This document shows, one piece after another, positions 1 through 12,197 of a stretch of DNA of 64,000 bases. Each line of letters starts with the position of its first letter. The stretch's first letter is position 1. Position numbers and translations under genes: made by a program. The stretch is taken from NCBI RefSeq assembly GCF_001638985.1, contig NW_017265156.1, positions 558,001 through 622,000 of the forward strand, given 5' to 3'. The DNA is from Phycomyces blakesleeanus NRRL 1555(-). Lineage: Eukaryota; Mucoromycota; Mucoromycetes; Mucorales; Phycomycetaceae. Under the pieces are notes generated by a model. That model made no database searches, had not been told where the DNA came from, and was given only the letters and a program-made list of their open reading frames with translations.

Positions 1-43
1 ATCCACCAATATAATTACTCTTGTTAACAATCAAAACAATTAG

Positions 44-228
44 AAACCAGCATGACCTCTTCTATTAATGACGCTGCGAAGGCAAAGATCATCAAGGATG
101 CCATATTCCCTAATCGTATGGGACGTGCCACTGAATTCTCGTCCCTGGCAGCACATATTTTAGAAAATACCATGTTGAGCGGGGAGATTATCCGCTTAGA
201 TGGTGCAAGTCGTCTTGGAAAATTATAA
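44..228 (+). CDS. Short-chain dehydrogenase (HSD17B10-like), last exon only
   Basis: Terminal exon of a gene that begins left of the window. An intron ends at 43 (acceptor TTAG with a pyrimidine-poor tail), and the reading frame runs to TAA at 226-228. It encodes about 61 residues that end in the motif SGEIIRLDGASR, preceded by a FPNRMG segment. This matches the C-terminus of type II 3-hydroxyacyl-CoA dehydrogenases (HSD17B10/SDR5C1 family): a proline/arginine turn, a helix, then GE-IRLDGA-R. Those enzymes are NAD-dependent mitochondrial oxidoreductases for branched short-chain acyl-CoAs. The catalytic Tyr/Lys and the NAD-binding glycine motif lie outside the window, so only family and orientation are supported. 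Confidence 0.75.
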
Positions 229-396
229 AAATATTATAACACTACCACTACTACTCATACTAATATCAATATCAGGAACCCTCTGATTTTTTATTTTCTT
301 TATCTCTACGTAGATTTACTTTTATTTATTTATATATTTATTAAATACATGCACGATATAGGTACATATATGCGGTAATATATTTCTTTAAAATAA

Positions 397-2604
397 TTAG
401 TTTGATCGAGCTAAAGGAATCTCGCGAAGTCTTGCGTGTGTGCGAATGAGCTCAGGAGAATTGGATATGGTGTATAGTTCATCCAGAAGAGCAGCACGGA
501 AAGTGCCTGGTCCTTTTACTTCTGGTCGCTTCATCGCCAATTCAGAAGCAATTGTGATAGTGAGCATACTAAAACACGATACAATACAATACAATGCAAT
601 GCAATACATCATGCAATACAATTGAAATCAGAATCAGAATCAGAATCAGGATTATAATTAAGGATTAGTCTTGAATTGAAGAGTAATATTAAATAATGAC
701 ATTTACCCTGCTACAGCACCAATCAAAGGATCCTCAGACACTGATTTTTTTAAGAGGAAAAAAAAGAAACATTCAGTTAATATCAACCATTTTGAATAAT
801 TCACAAAGGAGTAGGAGAAAAAGATATTTACCTGCTTGGAAGCATGCAACAACAGAACTGGCCATACAGCCACTTCCTGTAATAAGTGCCATCATAGGAT
901 GTCCATTCTCAACCACAAACACACGGGTGCCGTCAGAGATATAATCCATGGGCCCAGTCATTACCACGACACAGCCTACACAATTATTCAGTCATTATAA
1001 TTGTATATATGCAAATTTACTTAGTTTTCCGAACCAAGACACACAAAAAAGACATTAATCATTTACCATTATTCTTTGCCAGTTCTGAAACAGCCAATAC
1101 AGCATTTGCCTCTCCTCCATTGTTTCCCACTGAGTCGACACCTCTAGAACGACCTCCCCGGTTGGCCATTGACAAGATCTCGCCTCCATTTCCCTTGATC
1201 ACACTCAGATTACATTCTTTTAAGAAGCGTGCAACGGTGTCCTTTCGGAATTGTGTTGCACCTGCACCAACGGGATCCAATACAACCGGGTGACCGTGGC
1301 GTGTATTTGTCTGAGCGGCCAGAATCATGGCGTCAATGTCATTGAGAGTTCCCATGTTCAATAACAAAGCATCATTAACAGCTGCCAGATCGTCGATTTC
1401 TTCTGTGTTTGTAGACATGATAGGAGAAGCACCTAGAATAATTTGTACATCAGTTAATATCATTGATGATATCTATAGGTTATTAGGACAATTAAAATTA
1501 CGATGAAGCCCGTTTCTTACCCAAGGCCAGTGTAGCATTAGCATTGTCGTTAATAACAACATAGTCTAGAGACGTGGATTAAGTATTACTATTAGATATC
1601 TTTGATTTTGGGTAGTGATATAAAATACAATGCTATAGGATTGAATGGTTAATAGTTACTTGTGATATGATGAACCATGGGACCAGTTTGCTTGAGCAGA
1701 TCAACAAGTTTTATAGATTTCTCGACTATTGAGCTTGTGTCCAATGCAATTGGAGGTTCGAAAGAACCAAACACGTTGTTCAACAGACCACTGAATGCCT
1801 GGCATGTCTGCTTGGGATCACTGGAGGCAATAATGGCAGAAACGATTGCTAATCCATCCAAGTGTCTTGTGCCCGAAGCTGATCCAATCATCAACTCCTG
1901 GGCATTTGAGACATGGATACCACCAATAGCCACAGTGGGAATTGGTACATCCATCAAGCGCAATACATCTGTAGTGCATGAGCATAATATTTGATAGTTA
2001 TATATATATATATATAAATATATAGTGTTAATGACAAGTAAAAATATTTGATGCGTTGATTTTTGTTAAAATATATAAATAAATAAATGAATAAAATAAA
2101 ATAGTTAGCATTATTACTATTATTGTTATTGTCTTTTTTTTTTTTTTTACCTTGAACACCTTGGATACCAAGGGGAGATCTCTTGATTTTCTTGGTAGAT
2201 GTATCCCAGACAGCACCGATTCCAAGGTAATCAGCACCATTGGCAATTGCATCGTTGGCTTCCTTTTGATTATAGACTGACACGCCAATAATTTTGGTGG
2301 GACCTAGTATTTTACGTGCCTGGACTAGTGGCATGTCATCTTGGCCAATATGAACACCATCGGCATCAATTGCCTGCGCGACATCGAGACGATCATTGAT
2401 AATCAGGGGTACGTGGTAACGTTGGGTCAGTGCCTTGACTTGCAGACCAAGGGCAATAAAGGGCCCAGTTTCGAGCTCCTTTTCTCGCAGCTGAACAATT
2501 GTCGTGCCTCCTTGCAAAGCACTTTCGATTTGTGCCAAAAGAGTAGTGTTCTTTGGGACAAGCGAGCTGTCAGTTACCAAATAGAGAGAATAATCCACCT
2601 TCAT
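397..2604 (-). CDS. THI6: Bifunctional thiamine-phosphate synthase / hydroxyethylthiazole kinase
   Basis: Seven exons on the minus strand (2604-2151, 1968-1660, 1565-1521, 1432-1067, 975-832, 740-707, 568-397) join in frame to 507 residues. The N-terminal half is ThiE-like: it opens SLYLVTDS, has QLREKE and INDRLDVA for pyrophosphate and Mg binding, then [13 protein letters not shown] and VAIGGI. The C-terminal half is ThiM-like: [27 protein letters not shown], a [10 protein letters not shown] loop and the ITGSGCMAS anion-hole motif with the catalytic cysteine. The fusion couples HMP-PP to thiazole phosphate to make thiamine monophosphate and phosphorylates hydroxyethylthiazole, as in fungal Thi6. 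Intron 1 has a T-rich stretch right after the donor. Every exon junction keeps frame and restores family motifs. I see no obvious thiamine riboswitch in the introns. Confidence 0.95.
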
Positions 2605-3265
2605 ATTATTATTTGCTTGCTTTTCTTTATCTCTTTACTTTTTCTTTATTCCTTTCTTTCTTTATATGTGTATTTTTATATATACAATATATACAATATA
2701 TTGAGAGAAATGATAATTTTAAAATAAAATAAAATAAATAAAAATAAAGGATATTACAAGGTCCAAGTCGCCTAATTCTTTCTTTCCTTTTTCTCTCTTT
2801 TTTTTTTATTTTTTGGTGGTTGCCCTGCAAATTAGTGAGTGAGTGAGTGAGTGAGTGAGTGGAATATAAAAGGTGAACAAGCTGAGACTAAATATAAATG
2901 TGTGTATGTATTTAGGCTGGTGGCGTCAAAATGAAGTATAAGAATAAGAATAAAGATAAAGAAATAAAAAGTCTCAATAGGGGAATTCTAATAATATATG
3001 CGACCACGTATTGAATAAAGGTCTCTTTGTTTTGAATCAATGAAAGTCCAAATATAGCTTGGCATTACTACTACTACTACTACTACTTCTTCTTCTTTTT
3101 TTAAATATATATATATATATAAAGGAAATCACATAATGAAAATAAAGACCCATTGTTTGCCAGTGACATATGAGCAGATTCAAATCGTTATTTAAAGAGA
3201 GCGAGAAAAAAAAGTGAATTGGATAGTTAGGTAAAAAGAAAGAAGTATATTTACTAATAAGAAAT
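2605..3265. other. Divergent intergenic region, THI6 / PH-domain gene
   Basis: About 660 bases between two divergent starts. It is AT-rich, with poly-T tracts, an (AGTG)7 microsatellite at 2834-2861, and CTA and CTT triplet runs near 3066-3100. No conserved ORF or RNA gene is visible. It probably holds both promoters and 5' leaders. Confidence 0.6.
2834..2861. repeat. (AGTG)7 microsatellite
   Basis: Seven perfect AGTG units in the THI6 upstream region. Confidence 0.9.
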
Positions 3266-4289
3266 ATGCTTCTACGAAAAGAGAATCGTATACGAAAATA
3301 TATAAACGTCCAAGCGAGTAAGAATAATCCTAATATTAGTCTTTCTTATTTTGCATATGTTTTGACAACCAAGACTCAACTCAAATACACTTTTACTTCT
3401 GTTGTTAGTCTTGTACAGTGGTTGGATCTATTACTATTCTCCTTCCCAATTCAGATCCTCGTGGAAAAAACGTTATTTGGTTCTCACGGATACATCCCTT
3501 CAGTTCTACAAATCATCAGTGAGTAGTATACAAAACAACAACAACAACAACAACAACCAAAATCATTGTGCTAATCATTTGGCTATATACTTATCTAATA
3601 AACCAAATAAAAAACTCAACCAGTTTACGCTTGAGGTTGCTGATTTGTCTTTGCCAATAACCCAGTGCAAGTATATCCAACCTTATGAAAGTTGCAAGCG
3701 GTCCAAGCATGCGCTCAGAATAAACACGACGGATCCCCAACTAAGTCCAATAGAATTCTATTGCAAGCTAAAGCCAGAGTATAATACTTGGAAGGAGGTC
3801 ATCACACTCCAGATTATGACCAACTGCCCTACCATAAAGCCTCCTACCAATAGAAGAATCAAGACCATATCAACCCTGGACAAATGGCTCAATCGTAGTT
3901 ATCCCTTGATTGGCTCGTCCCTTTCTGACCCTCCAATTGCATCTGCTCCGGTACCTAGTCAAAGTACACCAGTACCTCAGAAACCAGATAGCCTGTCATT
4001 GTCAATCTCAATCCCTCAGAGCACCAACAGCAACACTATCAGAAACATTCACTCCACTAACCAAGTCACTAACAGACGACCCATGGTCAGAGATATCTGG
4101 CAAAGTCCCACCAATTGTATCACTGGAAAGTCCGGAACTACTTACACGCCACTTCATCCTCCTCCTCGTCGCTGTATGACAATAAAATCAACACATGGCC
4201 GACACCGCCCACCTTCTGTATGCCAATATAGTTCTCGTATATCTGCTTCTCTAACTTCTCCAACCTTTGGTTGTGCCCAGGTTAAATAA
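3266..4289 (+). CDS. PH-domain protein, function unknown
   Basis: Two exons (3266-3317 and 3409-4289) give 310 residues. The second exon opens with YSGWIYYYSPSQ then SSWKKRYLVLTDTSLQFYKS, the classic beta1-beta4 strands of a pleckstrin homology domain. A poly-Asn insertion encoded by AAC repeats (3535-3557) follows. The domain then resumes (EFYCKLKPEYNTWKEVI) with the conserved tryptophan of the C-terminal helix. The PH domain covers roughly residues 18-145; the rest is rich in Pro, Ser and Thr. Such domains usually bind phosphoinositides or proteins at membranes. The first exon is short and rests on one good donor (GCGA|GTAAGA) and preserved frame, so the start is less certain than the domain. 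It may be related to fungal cortical PH proteins, but I cannot name an orthologue. Confidence 0.7.
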
Positions 4290-4449
4290 TAAAACCATTA
4301 TATATACACACCTTAATGTAATTTCAAATAATAAGTGCATAAGAATAAAATACACATATATAATATTCATGGTTTGCAAGGTGAAAAAATAAAAATAAAA
4401 ATAAAATAAAATAAAATAAAATAAAGAAAAAAAAAGGCATTGGGGTTTA

Positions 4450-5729
4450 ATGCCCGAAACTGTATCACTACTCATTCACTGGTTAACCATGGTAAAAGAT
4501 TTTATGGAAGAAGACGACGAATCAGGTTGCAAGCTACTTGATTCCTTTGCAATCTTCATTCAAATATGTCTGGGTGCTGTTGCCTTTTCAACACTTATCA
4601 TCAAACGGCAGCGTGAACAGCCACAACGACCACTTTTAATATGGTACATACATACATACATACATACATATATGCACTTTTTATTCTTCTTCTTCTTTTT
4701 CGGGTTTCTTTAAAGGAATGCAATACAATAGAACATTACCTGAGCTAACAACTAAGCACACGCTTTTAATATTCATTACTTAGGGGACTAGATATTAGTA
4801 AACAGTTAATGGGTGGGGCAGTGGTACATGCACTGAATGTCATTGCATCGTATTTTACGGGAGGAAATCATGAAGGCCAACATTCAAATCCATGCGTGTG
4901 GTAAAAACTATCTTGGTTATATCTTATCTTATTGCTTTACTACTGCTATTACTATAATTATCATCATTATCTTCTTTGTCTTGTCAGTAACCGGAAATAA
5001 CAATCATATTATTGTAGGTATTTTTTAAATATACTTGTTGATACAACTATTGGTATTGGTGTTGTATGGGCATTTATCAAGATTGTCCACATTATTGCCA
5101 CAAGATATCGTCTTTCAGGCCTACAAAGTGGTGTGTATGGTGGCCCACCCTTTCGCAAGCAGGTCAAACGATGGGGCAAGCAGATGGTAGTCTATGTGTG
5201 TGCATTATTGACGATGAAGATTTTTGTCGTCTTGCTGTTTCAGCTCTTTCCTTCAATTGCTGTATTCGGCAAATGGATGTTGGGTTGGACCATGGGAAAC
5301 CACAAACTCCAGGTCGTTTTTGTTATGCTCATGTAATGTAACGTTTGTTTGATTTATGTATACATATATATACACACACACATATATATAGACTGTTTTG
5401 CTTATATCCATCTTACTTTACATAGCTTCCCATTGACTATGAATACGATGCAATTCTGGATATTGGATACAATTGTCAAACACAAATTGAATCCCATCCA
5501 GCTCTCTACTGAAGATGAAGATGAGCTTGTGGATGCTTATGAGACCTCAGATGATACTCCTCCGCCAACCATCAGGGTTCTTGACAACACCATTGGGGAT
5601 GGGCTGGAGGATGAAGCCCTCAAAGGCTGGCAAGAGGCTGCATCGAGTCGACAGAACCAAGGATGGCCAGGTACCTTGCGACCATCACTTTCGGCAGAGA
5701 GTCTTTACGAATTGCGCACCAGTCGTTAA
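4450..5729 (+). CDS. STIMATE/TMEM110-like multi-pass membrane protein
   Basis: Four exons (4450-4643, 4784-4900, 5018-5332, 5426-5729) join in frame to 309 residues. The start follows a very A-rich leader. The protein has CKLLDSFAIFIQICLG, a KRQREQPQRPLLIWGLDISKQ loop, GGAVVHALNV, then YGGPPFRKQ and a tail that is acidic and polar. Hydrophobic segments lie near residues 30-50, 70-90, 105-130, 160-185 and 205-220. This order matches the vacuolar/ER membrane family that includes human STIMATE, an ER regulator of STIM-Orai calcium entry, and fungal vacuolar members. The family assignment is firm by pattern; the calcium role in fungi is only inferred. The next gene downstream is a mitochondrial MCUR1-like protein on the same strand. 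Confidence 0.85.
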
Positions 5730-6087
5730 TACGCAGTACAAATTCATATGTTTATGTCCAAGAATAGTTTTCTTTTTCTTTTTCTTCTTCCCTTTATCAT
5801 TATTATATCTATATATTTCTTGCCCTGTAAACCATTCTTTTTTCTTTATATTATATTATATTCTTCTTCTTCCTCTTCTTCTTCTTCAGTTTGTCAAATG
5901 AGTCTAATATACCGAGAGCCAAGATAATTGAAATTTATAAATGTACATTTTATGTGTGTGTTTGTGTGTGTATTTTTCAATTGATTTGTCGGACAAAAGA
6001 AATATGTGAGTGAATATGTTTTTTTCCCTCTCTTTCTCTCTCTCTCTCTTTATATATATATTTTCATTTTAATCGACCCCCAGTTAA
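5730..6087. other. Intergenic region with pyrimidine-rich leader
   Basis: 358 bases of T/C-rich DNA with TTCTTC and TCTCTC runs and a TATATATA tract just before the next start codon. No gene is visible. Confidence 0.5.
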
Positions 6088-7352
6088 ATGAGACCTCAGA
6101 CTCTGTTTCGTCTGCCTATACGGCACATGGTACGCAGGTCCATTTCGGACGATGCATCTCGTCCATTTCCTTCACCATTCCCTACCCGTCCAGCTCAACA
6201 CATGGAACCAACCGATTCACAAACCTTGGCTGACATTGTAGATGCTTCAACACCAACTAAACCGGATCCCACCAGACCTGATGCCTTTCTTCAGCAACAT
6301 CACTTTGACACTTATAATCTCTTGCAGAATCTCGAACAACAGGGTTTTAGTAGGGCTCAGGCTGAAGTATTTATGAAGGGAATCAAATTCAAGTTACGAG
6401 AAAGGTATAGAACATATTTAATTATTTAATTGATTAATTAATTAATTGATTTAAATAAATAAATAAATATAAATGGCGTTAGTAATATTAGTATATCTAA
6501 TTGTCAAAATTCATGCTAATGACAATTAAATTGATCCGTATATCTATATACATACATAGTGCTGCTTTGGTGCGCCAACGACTTTTACTTCGTTCTGATC
6601 TCGAAAATGTAAGTTGTAAATATTTCTTTTTTTTTTAAAAAAAAATGGAGGAGTAGAGAGTAAAGAGTATAAGAAAGAAACAAAGAGAGGGGAAATACTG
6701 AGAAGCTACAACCAATTAGTGACAGTTTTTCGTCTACAGGAATCGTATCTTCTTAAGGCTGCCTTGTCCGAATTGAGAACAGAAGTACAAATAATGCGTC
6801 GTAATGATACCCAGATGCTACAGGCTGAAGCTTCGATGATCACTCGGGAGGTCGAGGCATTGGGACAGCGCCTAAATGAAGACGTGGCTCTGATGAAGAA
6901 TGAGGTGACACTGGATATGAATAATCGTAAGAATGAGACGCGTGAGGAGCAAAAGGCAATTGATATGCGGATCCAGGAGATCAACAACAAGTTTACTATC
7001 CAACTTGGTGATGTTCGCACGGATTTAGAGGCAGTTCGTTGGGAAACGATCTGGAAGGGCATGGGTAAGTTTATATATATATATATATATTGTACAATAT
7101 GTAATGTAGCATACACGTTTGAGGGAGAATAAGGGATAACTAAATTGATAAAAAAATATCTATATATTTGCTTTATATGATACAGCTGGTGTGGCAGCAG
7201 CAGGGTTGGGAATCGCAAGCCTTGGATACTTGCTAACTCGTTATGCAGAACGAAAAGCCAACTCGATCTATATTGAACAACAAAAGAAGCTGAAGAAGTT
7301 GCAGGAAGAGGCACGTCACGCAGGCACAGCAGACATGGAAGTGGTTTATTAG
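6088..7352 (+). CDS. MCUR1/CCDC90/FMP32-like mitochondrial inner-membrane protein
   Basis: Four exons (6088-6404, 6560-6608, 6740-7064, 7186-7352) give 285 residues. After a basic N-terminus consistent with a mitochondrial presequence (MRPQTLFRLPIRHMVRRS) comes HHFDTYNLLQNLEQQGFS, the signature opening of the DUF1640 family, with the QAE helix next. A long coiled coil (about residues 120-225) contains repeated Glu/Arg heptads. One transmembrane helix near residues 231-248 (AGVAAAGLGIASLGYLL) precedes a short basic tail. Animal relatives regulate the mitochondrial calcium uniporter or proline transport; yeast Fmp32 acts in cytochrome c oxidase assembly. Which role applies here cannot be told. 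Intron 2 contains a T10A9 palindrome at 6627-6645. Confidence 0.88.
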
Positions 7353-7566
7353 GATAAAGAGAGGAGAGATTATAAGGGGATTATATATACATATACATAT
7401 ACATATGAAAGGGATTCGTGTTGTCAGAACCAAGAATAAAGTGAGTTTAGACTTGTGTAGATTTGTGTACAAAGATGTATATTATCTGCTTGTATATTTA
7501 AAGAAGAATCTAATACATTTCTCCTTCTTCTTCCTTTCTTTCTTTTCCCTCTTTCTGTTTCTATCT

Positions 7567-7604
<38 letters not shown>

Positions 7605-7616
7605 GTATTGTCTTCA

Positions 7617-8108
7617 ATGCCTTTTCATGAGTTAGTGAAAAACAACTATGGAATAGACCGTAATATCGACCTACTGACACAAGAGAACCTTTTGCTTCAC
7701 ACAAAAAAGGTGAGTTTAAGAAATTCAATAAAAGAGCAATAAATAAATAAATGAAATCCGATTTTTCTCTCTCTTTCTTTCTTTCTTTTTTTTTGTACTT
7801 TCTGATTTACTTTAATATGTTAGTTACCAAAGGCTACTGATAGGGTAGCGTCTTTTGTTAGATCCCAACAGTTATTGGTAGATGATTTGTTGGCACTTGA
7901 ACATCAACGTTGTCTTGAAATCCAAGAATGCGTCCTTGATAACCAAGTGATCCGAATAACAATAAAACCACCAGGAAATTCATGGCGTCGAATTATTCAC
8001 AAATACTCTTCCTTTCGATTTTTGTTCGATCGGCATCACGAAACAAAGCGTCAAAAGAACTTTGTAGCATATTACTATCCACCCATGAAACCAAGACAAT
8101 CAACATGA
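7617..8108 (+). CDS. Small protein with R3H-like domain
   Basis: Two exons (7617-7709 and 7824-8108) encode 125 residues. Exon 1 starts after a CT-rich and (TA)n leader typical of start regions in this window. Exon 2 begins LPKATDRVASFVRSQQLL and then DDLLALEHQR. Further on, IKPPGNSWRRIIHKYSSF gives an Arg-x3-His spacing after a Pro-Pro turn, as in R3H single-strand nucleic acid binding domains, and the chain ends YYYPPMKPRQST. The R3H reading is mine by pattern only. The gene could instead be an orphan, or the N-terminal part of a longer protein. The frame is uninterrupted across the intron, which supports a real gene. Confidence 0.5.
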
Positions 8109-8516
8109 TATAAAAAAAAAGAAACTTGCACAAGCACATGTATATACATACATACATACATACATACCTACATATGTAATGTATGTATATGTGTATGTGT
8201 GCTATGCTATGCATGTATGTATACATATATAAAATGATAATTTGGGTGACATATATGTCTAAAGATTAAGTGTTTTTTTTTGGAGTATATATATATATAA
8301 CATAAAGTAAACCGGCCAAGAAAGAATAATAGATAGTATTAAAGGAGACGACTATTTTTTGTTTTTTTTTTCCTTTGTCGATTGATACACTTTCCCTTTG
8401 GTTGCTTCCATTTTTTATAAACCCGACCCAAAAAGCCAAGGATGAAAATGAAGAAGAAAAGGAAAAACCGATTGGGGGGTTTTTTTTGCTTATGTGTGTG
8501 TGTGTGTGCTTTTTTT
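8109..8516. other. Convergent intergenic region with CATA repeats
   Basis: About 400 bases between two converging genes. It contains (CATA)n from about 8146 to 8168, TATA tracts, an A/T-run region, and a GT-repeat at 8494-8508. It probably holds both 3' UTRs. Confidence 0.5.
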
Positions 8517-11359
8517 TTACATGCCCAACATACCGCTAAATTGACTGGCATACTGCATTGGTCTTACATTGGGATGAGGCTAAAGAAGAAGAAGACATTC
8601 ATATTAATATATAAATATACATGCTGTATAGATTTGTGTGGTTATGATTCTTCCTCTTCTTAAAGAAGAAAAAAGAAAGGGAACCTATTTATTTTGAATA
8701 TCATAATTCTTGGACTTACCACTGCCTCGAATGTAACATAGTCCAATACCATATCGGGTGTAATGTTAATGTAAGCTCCCTTGTTACCAACAGAATCACT
8801 GCAAGGAAAAAAAAAGAATAAGAGTTATATAAGTTTGAATGTATTGAATTAATATTGATTTTCAAAACCTTACCAGTAGTTGGGAGCAGAGAAAACAGTG
8901 ACACACTTGCCGTCATGCTCAATCACATATCCCTCTTCCTTAACTTCATGACTACGAATCAACATATCTACAAAAAAAAGAGAGATAAAGAACAATCAAA
9001 CCCGTTAATAAGTCTTGTAACATAAAATCCTCTCCTTTCTATCTCGTAAATTATTACCGAGGCCGTTTCTTTCCAAAAATGCCTTTGTAACATCAGGGCC
9101 AAACTGAATACCGACACCACGCTTGTTGGGCTCTCTACCTGGCTGAGGTTGAGGATCAGACCATAAGAGTTCACACATCAAACCTATACAATGATAATGA
9201 TTAAAGATCAATAAATAAAGAGTCTGCTCATCATCATATTCATTATAATCCACTCTCTCTTTTTTGTCTTCTTCCTTTGATATTATATATATATATATAT
9301 ATAATAAGAATAAACATAGAAACCAAATTCTTACCATCATTTCCAGGCTGACGAAGAGCAAGACGGTCGATTTTGCGAATATCATCTAGAGTAACATCAT
9401 CACGAGAGAACAGACCACCGTGAACAACCAAAATCTTGTTTCCAATTACATGTGCCAAAGGAAGAGAGTTGAATGTCTCTGAGAAAATCTACAATCAATA
9501 GAATTTTGTATGTTTTAATAACCTCTCTCCTTATTTCTGTTTTTCTTACCTTGAACATCATCATATCACTGAACTTGGCCTTGACTTCACCCTCAAAACC
9601 ATACACCTTGTTCATGTTGTCTGTTTCGTGGTTGCCACGGGCAAGGAATACCCGATCAGGGAACAACAGCTTGTAAGCAAACAAGGTCAAGACGACTTCC
9701 AAGGAGAAACTTCCACGATCAACAAAGTCACCGTTGAAAAGGTAAGCATGTTTTTCAGAGGGCCAGCCGTTGGTGTTGAAAATATTGATAAAATCGTAGA
9801 ATTGACCTATACGTATAAAAACACAGATGAATACACAATAATAATCACAACACTTTAGTCAAACATCTTCCTCGCTCATACCATGAACATCACCACACAC
9901 GGTGAGCTTTCCACCAGCAGGAACCTTGATATCGATTAATGAAGGGGATTCCATCATCATCTTACGCACACCCAAGATGATCTATATAAAACCATACAAA
10001 TAAAATGGAATATATGGTTCAATTTGATATGTGCTAATTAGCATTCACCATTCCCTTCATTTGATTTGATTTGACCTGAATTGACTTGACTTGTGCTTAA
10101 TCTCACTTTACCATAAATGCATATTTACGATGGATCTTCTTTTGGTCCTTGAACCGTGCTACCAAGTCCTTCACAAATCCTTCTGTGATCTTTTTATCTT
10201 CTGCAATCTTTGGTCCGTCGTATGAAGCTTCCACAACTGTATAAATTATATTAGTTTAATCCGCATTATTGGTTGATACTATCAACAACTTTTCCCTATC
10301 TTCCTTTCTTTTTTCTTTTTTTTTCATCCCTTTCTTTTTATGTAGTATATAAAGAATGTACCATACCAATTGCATCAACATCCAAAGAATCGGCAGCACT
10401 GGGCGCGTGGTCATCATGCTATCAGAAAAAAAACAGAAAGCAATATTATTGTTAATTTTTAATAATAAAAAAGACGCCTCTTCCTTCTTCTTTTACTTAC
10501 CTCAATTGCTTTCTCAAATTCAATACGCTTAACGATCTTTGCGCACTCGTCCAATTTAAGCTTGGCATCTTTATCTCCAGGTGCATTTTTGACAACCTTG
10601 ATTTTCATACACACTCTTTCTTTTTTAGATTACATATTTTCTTTATATTGTTTAGCATTAATTAGTTTCACTCACCACACGAAGATCTTTCAAAGCCTCC
10701 TTGAACTTGCCGAGTGCCATGTTGGCAGTAGCGCGGCGATAGTTGGCCTACGTATTACACAAAAGTCGTTGTTGTTTTTTTTTGCATAATATAAGTATAT
10801 GTATATAAGCGTGTGTACATAGATCCACTATTTTACACACACACTCTCTCTCTTTCTTTATTACCTTTGTAAAATTGGGATCGAGTGCCAGGGCAGCATC
10901 AGCATCGCTACCAAATCATTCAATTCAATCATTATATAGATTTCTCTCCTTCTCTTTCTTTATTTTATTTATATTCTAATGTCCTTTTGTACAACAATCG
11001 ATTGCTACTTACGAGATCACATAACCATAAGATTCCAATTTCAAATGGCAGAATGCGCGATTAGAGAAATAGGCAGCGACATTAGGATTGAGATCAATTG
11101 CAGCACTATATTTTTCAATGGCTTCTTTGTAATGCTTTGCTAATAGAATAAAAAAAAGGTGAGAATGTATAATAATCGAGGAACATGTGATATAAAATAT
11201 AAGGTTGGGTTAATCTAATCTATCTATTGGTTTTGTAAGAGGAATCTATATGATTATAATTTTCATTGTTTTTTTTTTACCAGCAAAAAGAGCATTGGCT
11301 TCTCCTTTGATCTTCTCGGCTTGAGCTTTCACAGCGTCAGAAATAGCCACAGGTGACAT
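8517..11359 (-). CDS. Serine/threonine protein phosphatase 5 (TPR-PP5)
   Basis: Fourteen exons (11359-11281, 11139-11013, 10907-10865, 10747-10676, 10596-10501, 10418-10367, 10236-10112, 9981-9882, 9806-9550, 9488-9335, 9183-9058, 8967-8874, 8798-8720, 8579-8517) join without a frame break to 488 residues, close to the roughly 500 usual for PP5/Ppt1. Residues 15-115 are TPR repeats ([44 protein letters not shown]). The catalytic domain carries GDVHG (228-232), GDFVDRG (257-263) and RGNHE (288-292), then HGG and SAPNYCD, the metal and phosphate ligands of PPP phosphatases. The C-terminus ([13 protein letters not shown]) fits the autoinhibitory tail. PP5 works with Hsp90 clients. It is divergent from the LARP4-like gene. 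Confidence 0.97.
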
Positions 11360-12197
11360 TGTGAATTAAATGTAAAAAAGGGAAAGGGAAAAAAATTGAA
11401 CCAAATATCTCACTTCATTAAAAAAAAATTATTTAATTTGATTTAATTTGATTTGATTTGATTTGATTTATTTATTTTTTATTTTTTATTTTATTTCTTG
11501 GGTGTCTCAACCTATTGATTTATTTATTATTATTATTATTTTACCCCTCCTTTCTATCCCCTCCTTTCTCCTCCTTTGTCCTCATCTTTACAAACCCCTC
11601 TATATTTCTCCCTTTACTATTTCCTATTTTGTTTCGAGTCCTAGATTATTGTTATAATATATATATTATTTTGTATTTTGTATTTTGTATTTTGTATTTT
11701 GTATATATCTAACTCAAGCTTCTCCTAAAGAAAATATAAATATATAAAATAACTGTTGATCTATTGTTCGCATACAAGTGAATAAATGTGTAATATAAAG
11801 TGTGCTAGTATAGGATATATGACCAGAATAAATATATTTTGTAACAAGTGCAATATGATTGGCCCATCTTAAAACATAAATCCAGTCAATAGGTGTTGTC
11901 CGTTTGCGATGATCAATATTAGAAGAAGAAAAGAAAATTAACAAAATGCCGGCTATTTTATTCTACCCATTTAGACTTGCATTTTCAAAGAGGAACAAAA
12001 AAAAAGAAAAAGAAAAAGAAAGAAAGAATATTATATTATATTTCACACTTAAGAATTCAGGTAAACTTGAAGACTTGTATTTTAATTTTCATTTTCATTT
12101 CATTTTTGCTTTCTCTCTTTCTCTTTCTCTCTCTCTTAATTTTGCTTCATTTTTTTCTCTTTGATTCAACTTACAGACAACTTTGCTTTTGAAATCT
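11360..12197. other. Divergent promoter region with a likely 5'-UTR intron
   Basis: 838 bases between the PP5 and LARP4-like starts. It holds ATTTG and TTTTGTA short tandem repeats (11435-11465, 11672-11706). A plausible 5'-UTR intron of the downstream gene runs 12061-12176: donor TCAG|GTAAAC, acceptor CTTACAG after a CTTT-rich tract. A short upstream reading frame at 11946 is not in frame with the gene across that intron. Confidence 0.45.

Noticed and set aside
11946..12164. Plus-strand frame upstream of the LARP4-like gene
   Set aside because: Lys/Glu repeats then Phe/Ser repeats from A- and T-rich microsatellites; not in frame with the gene after the likely UTR intron.
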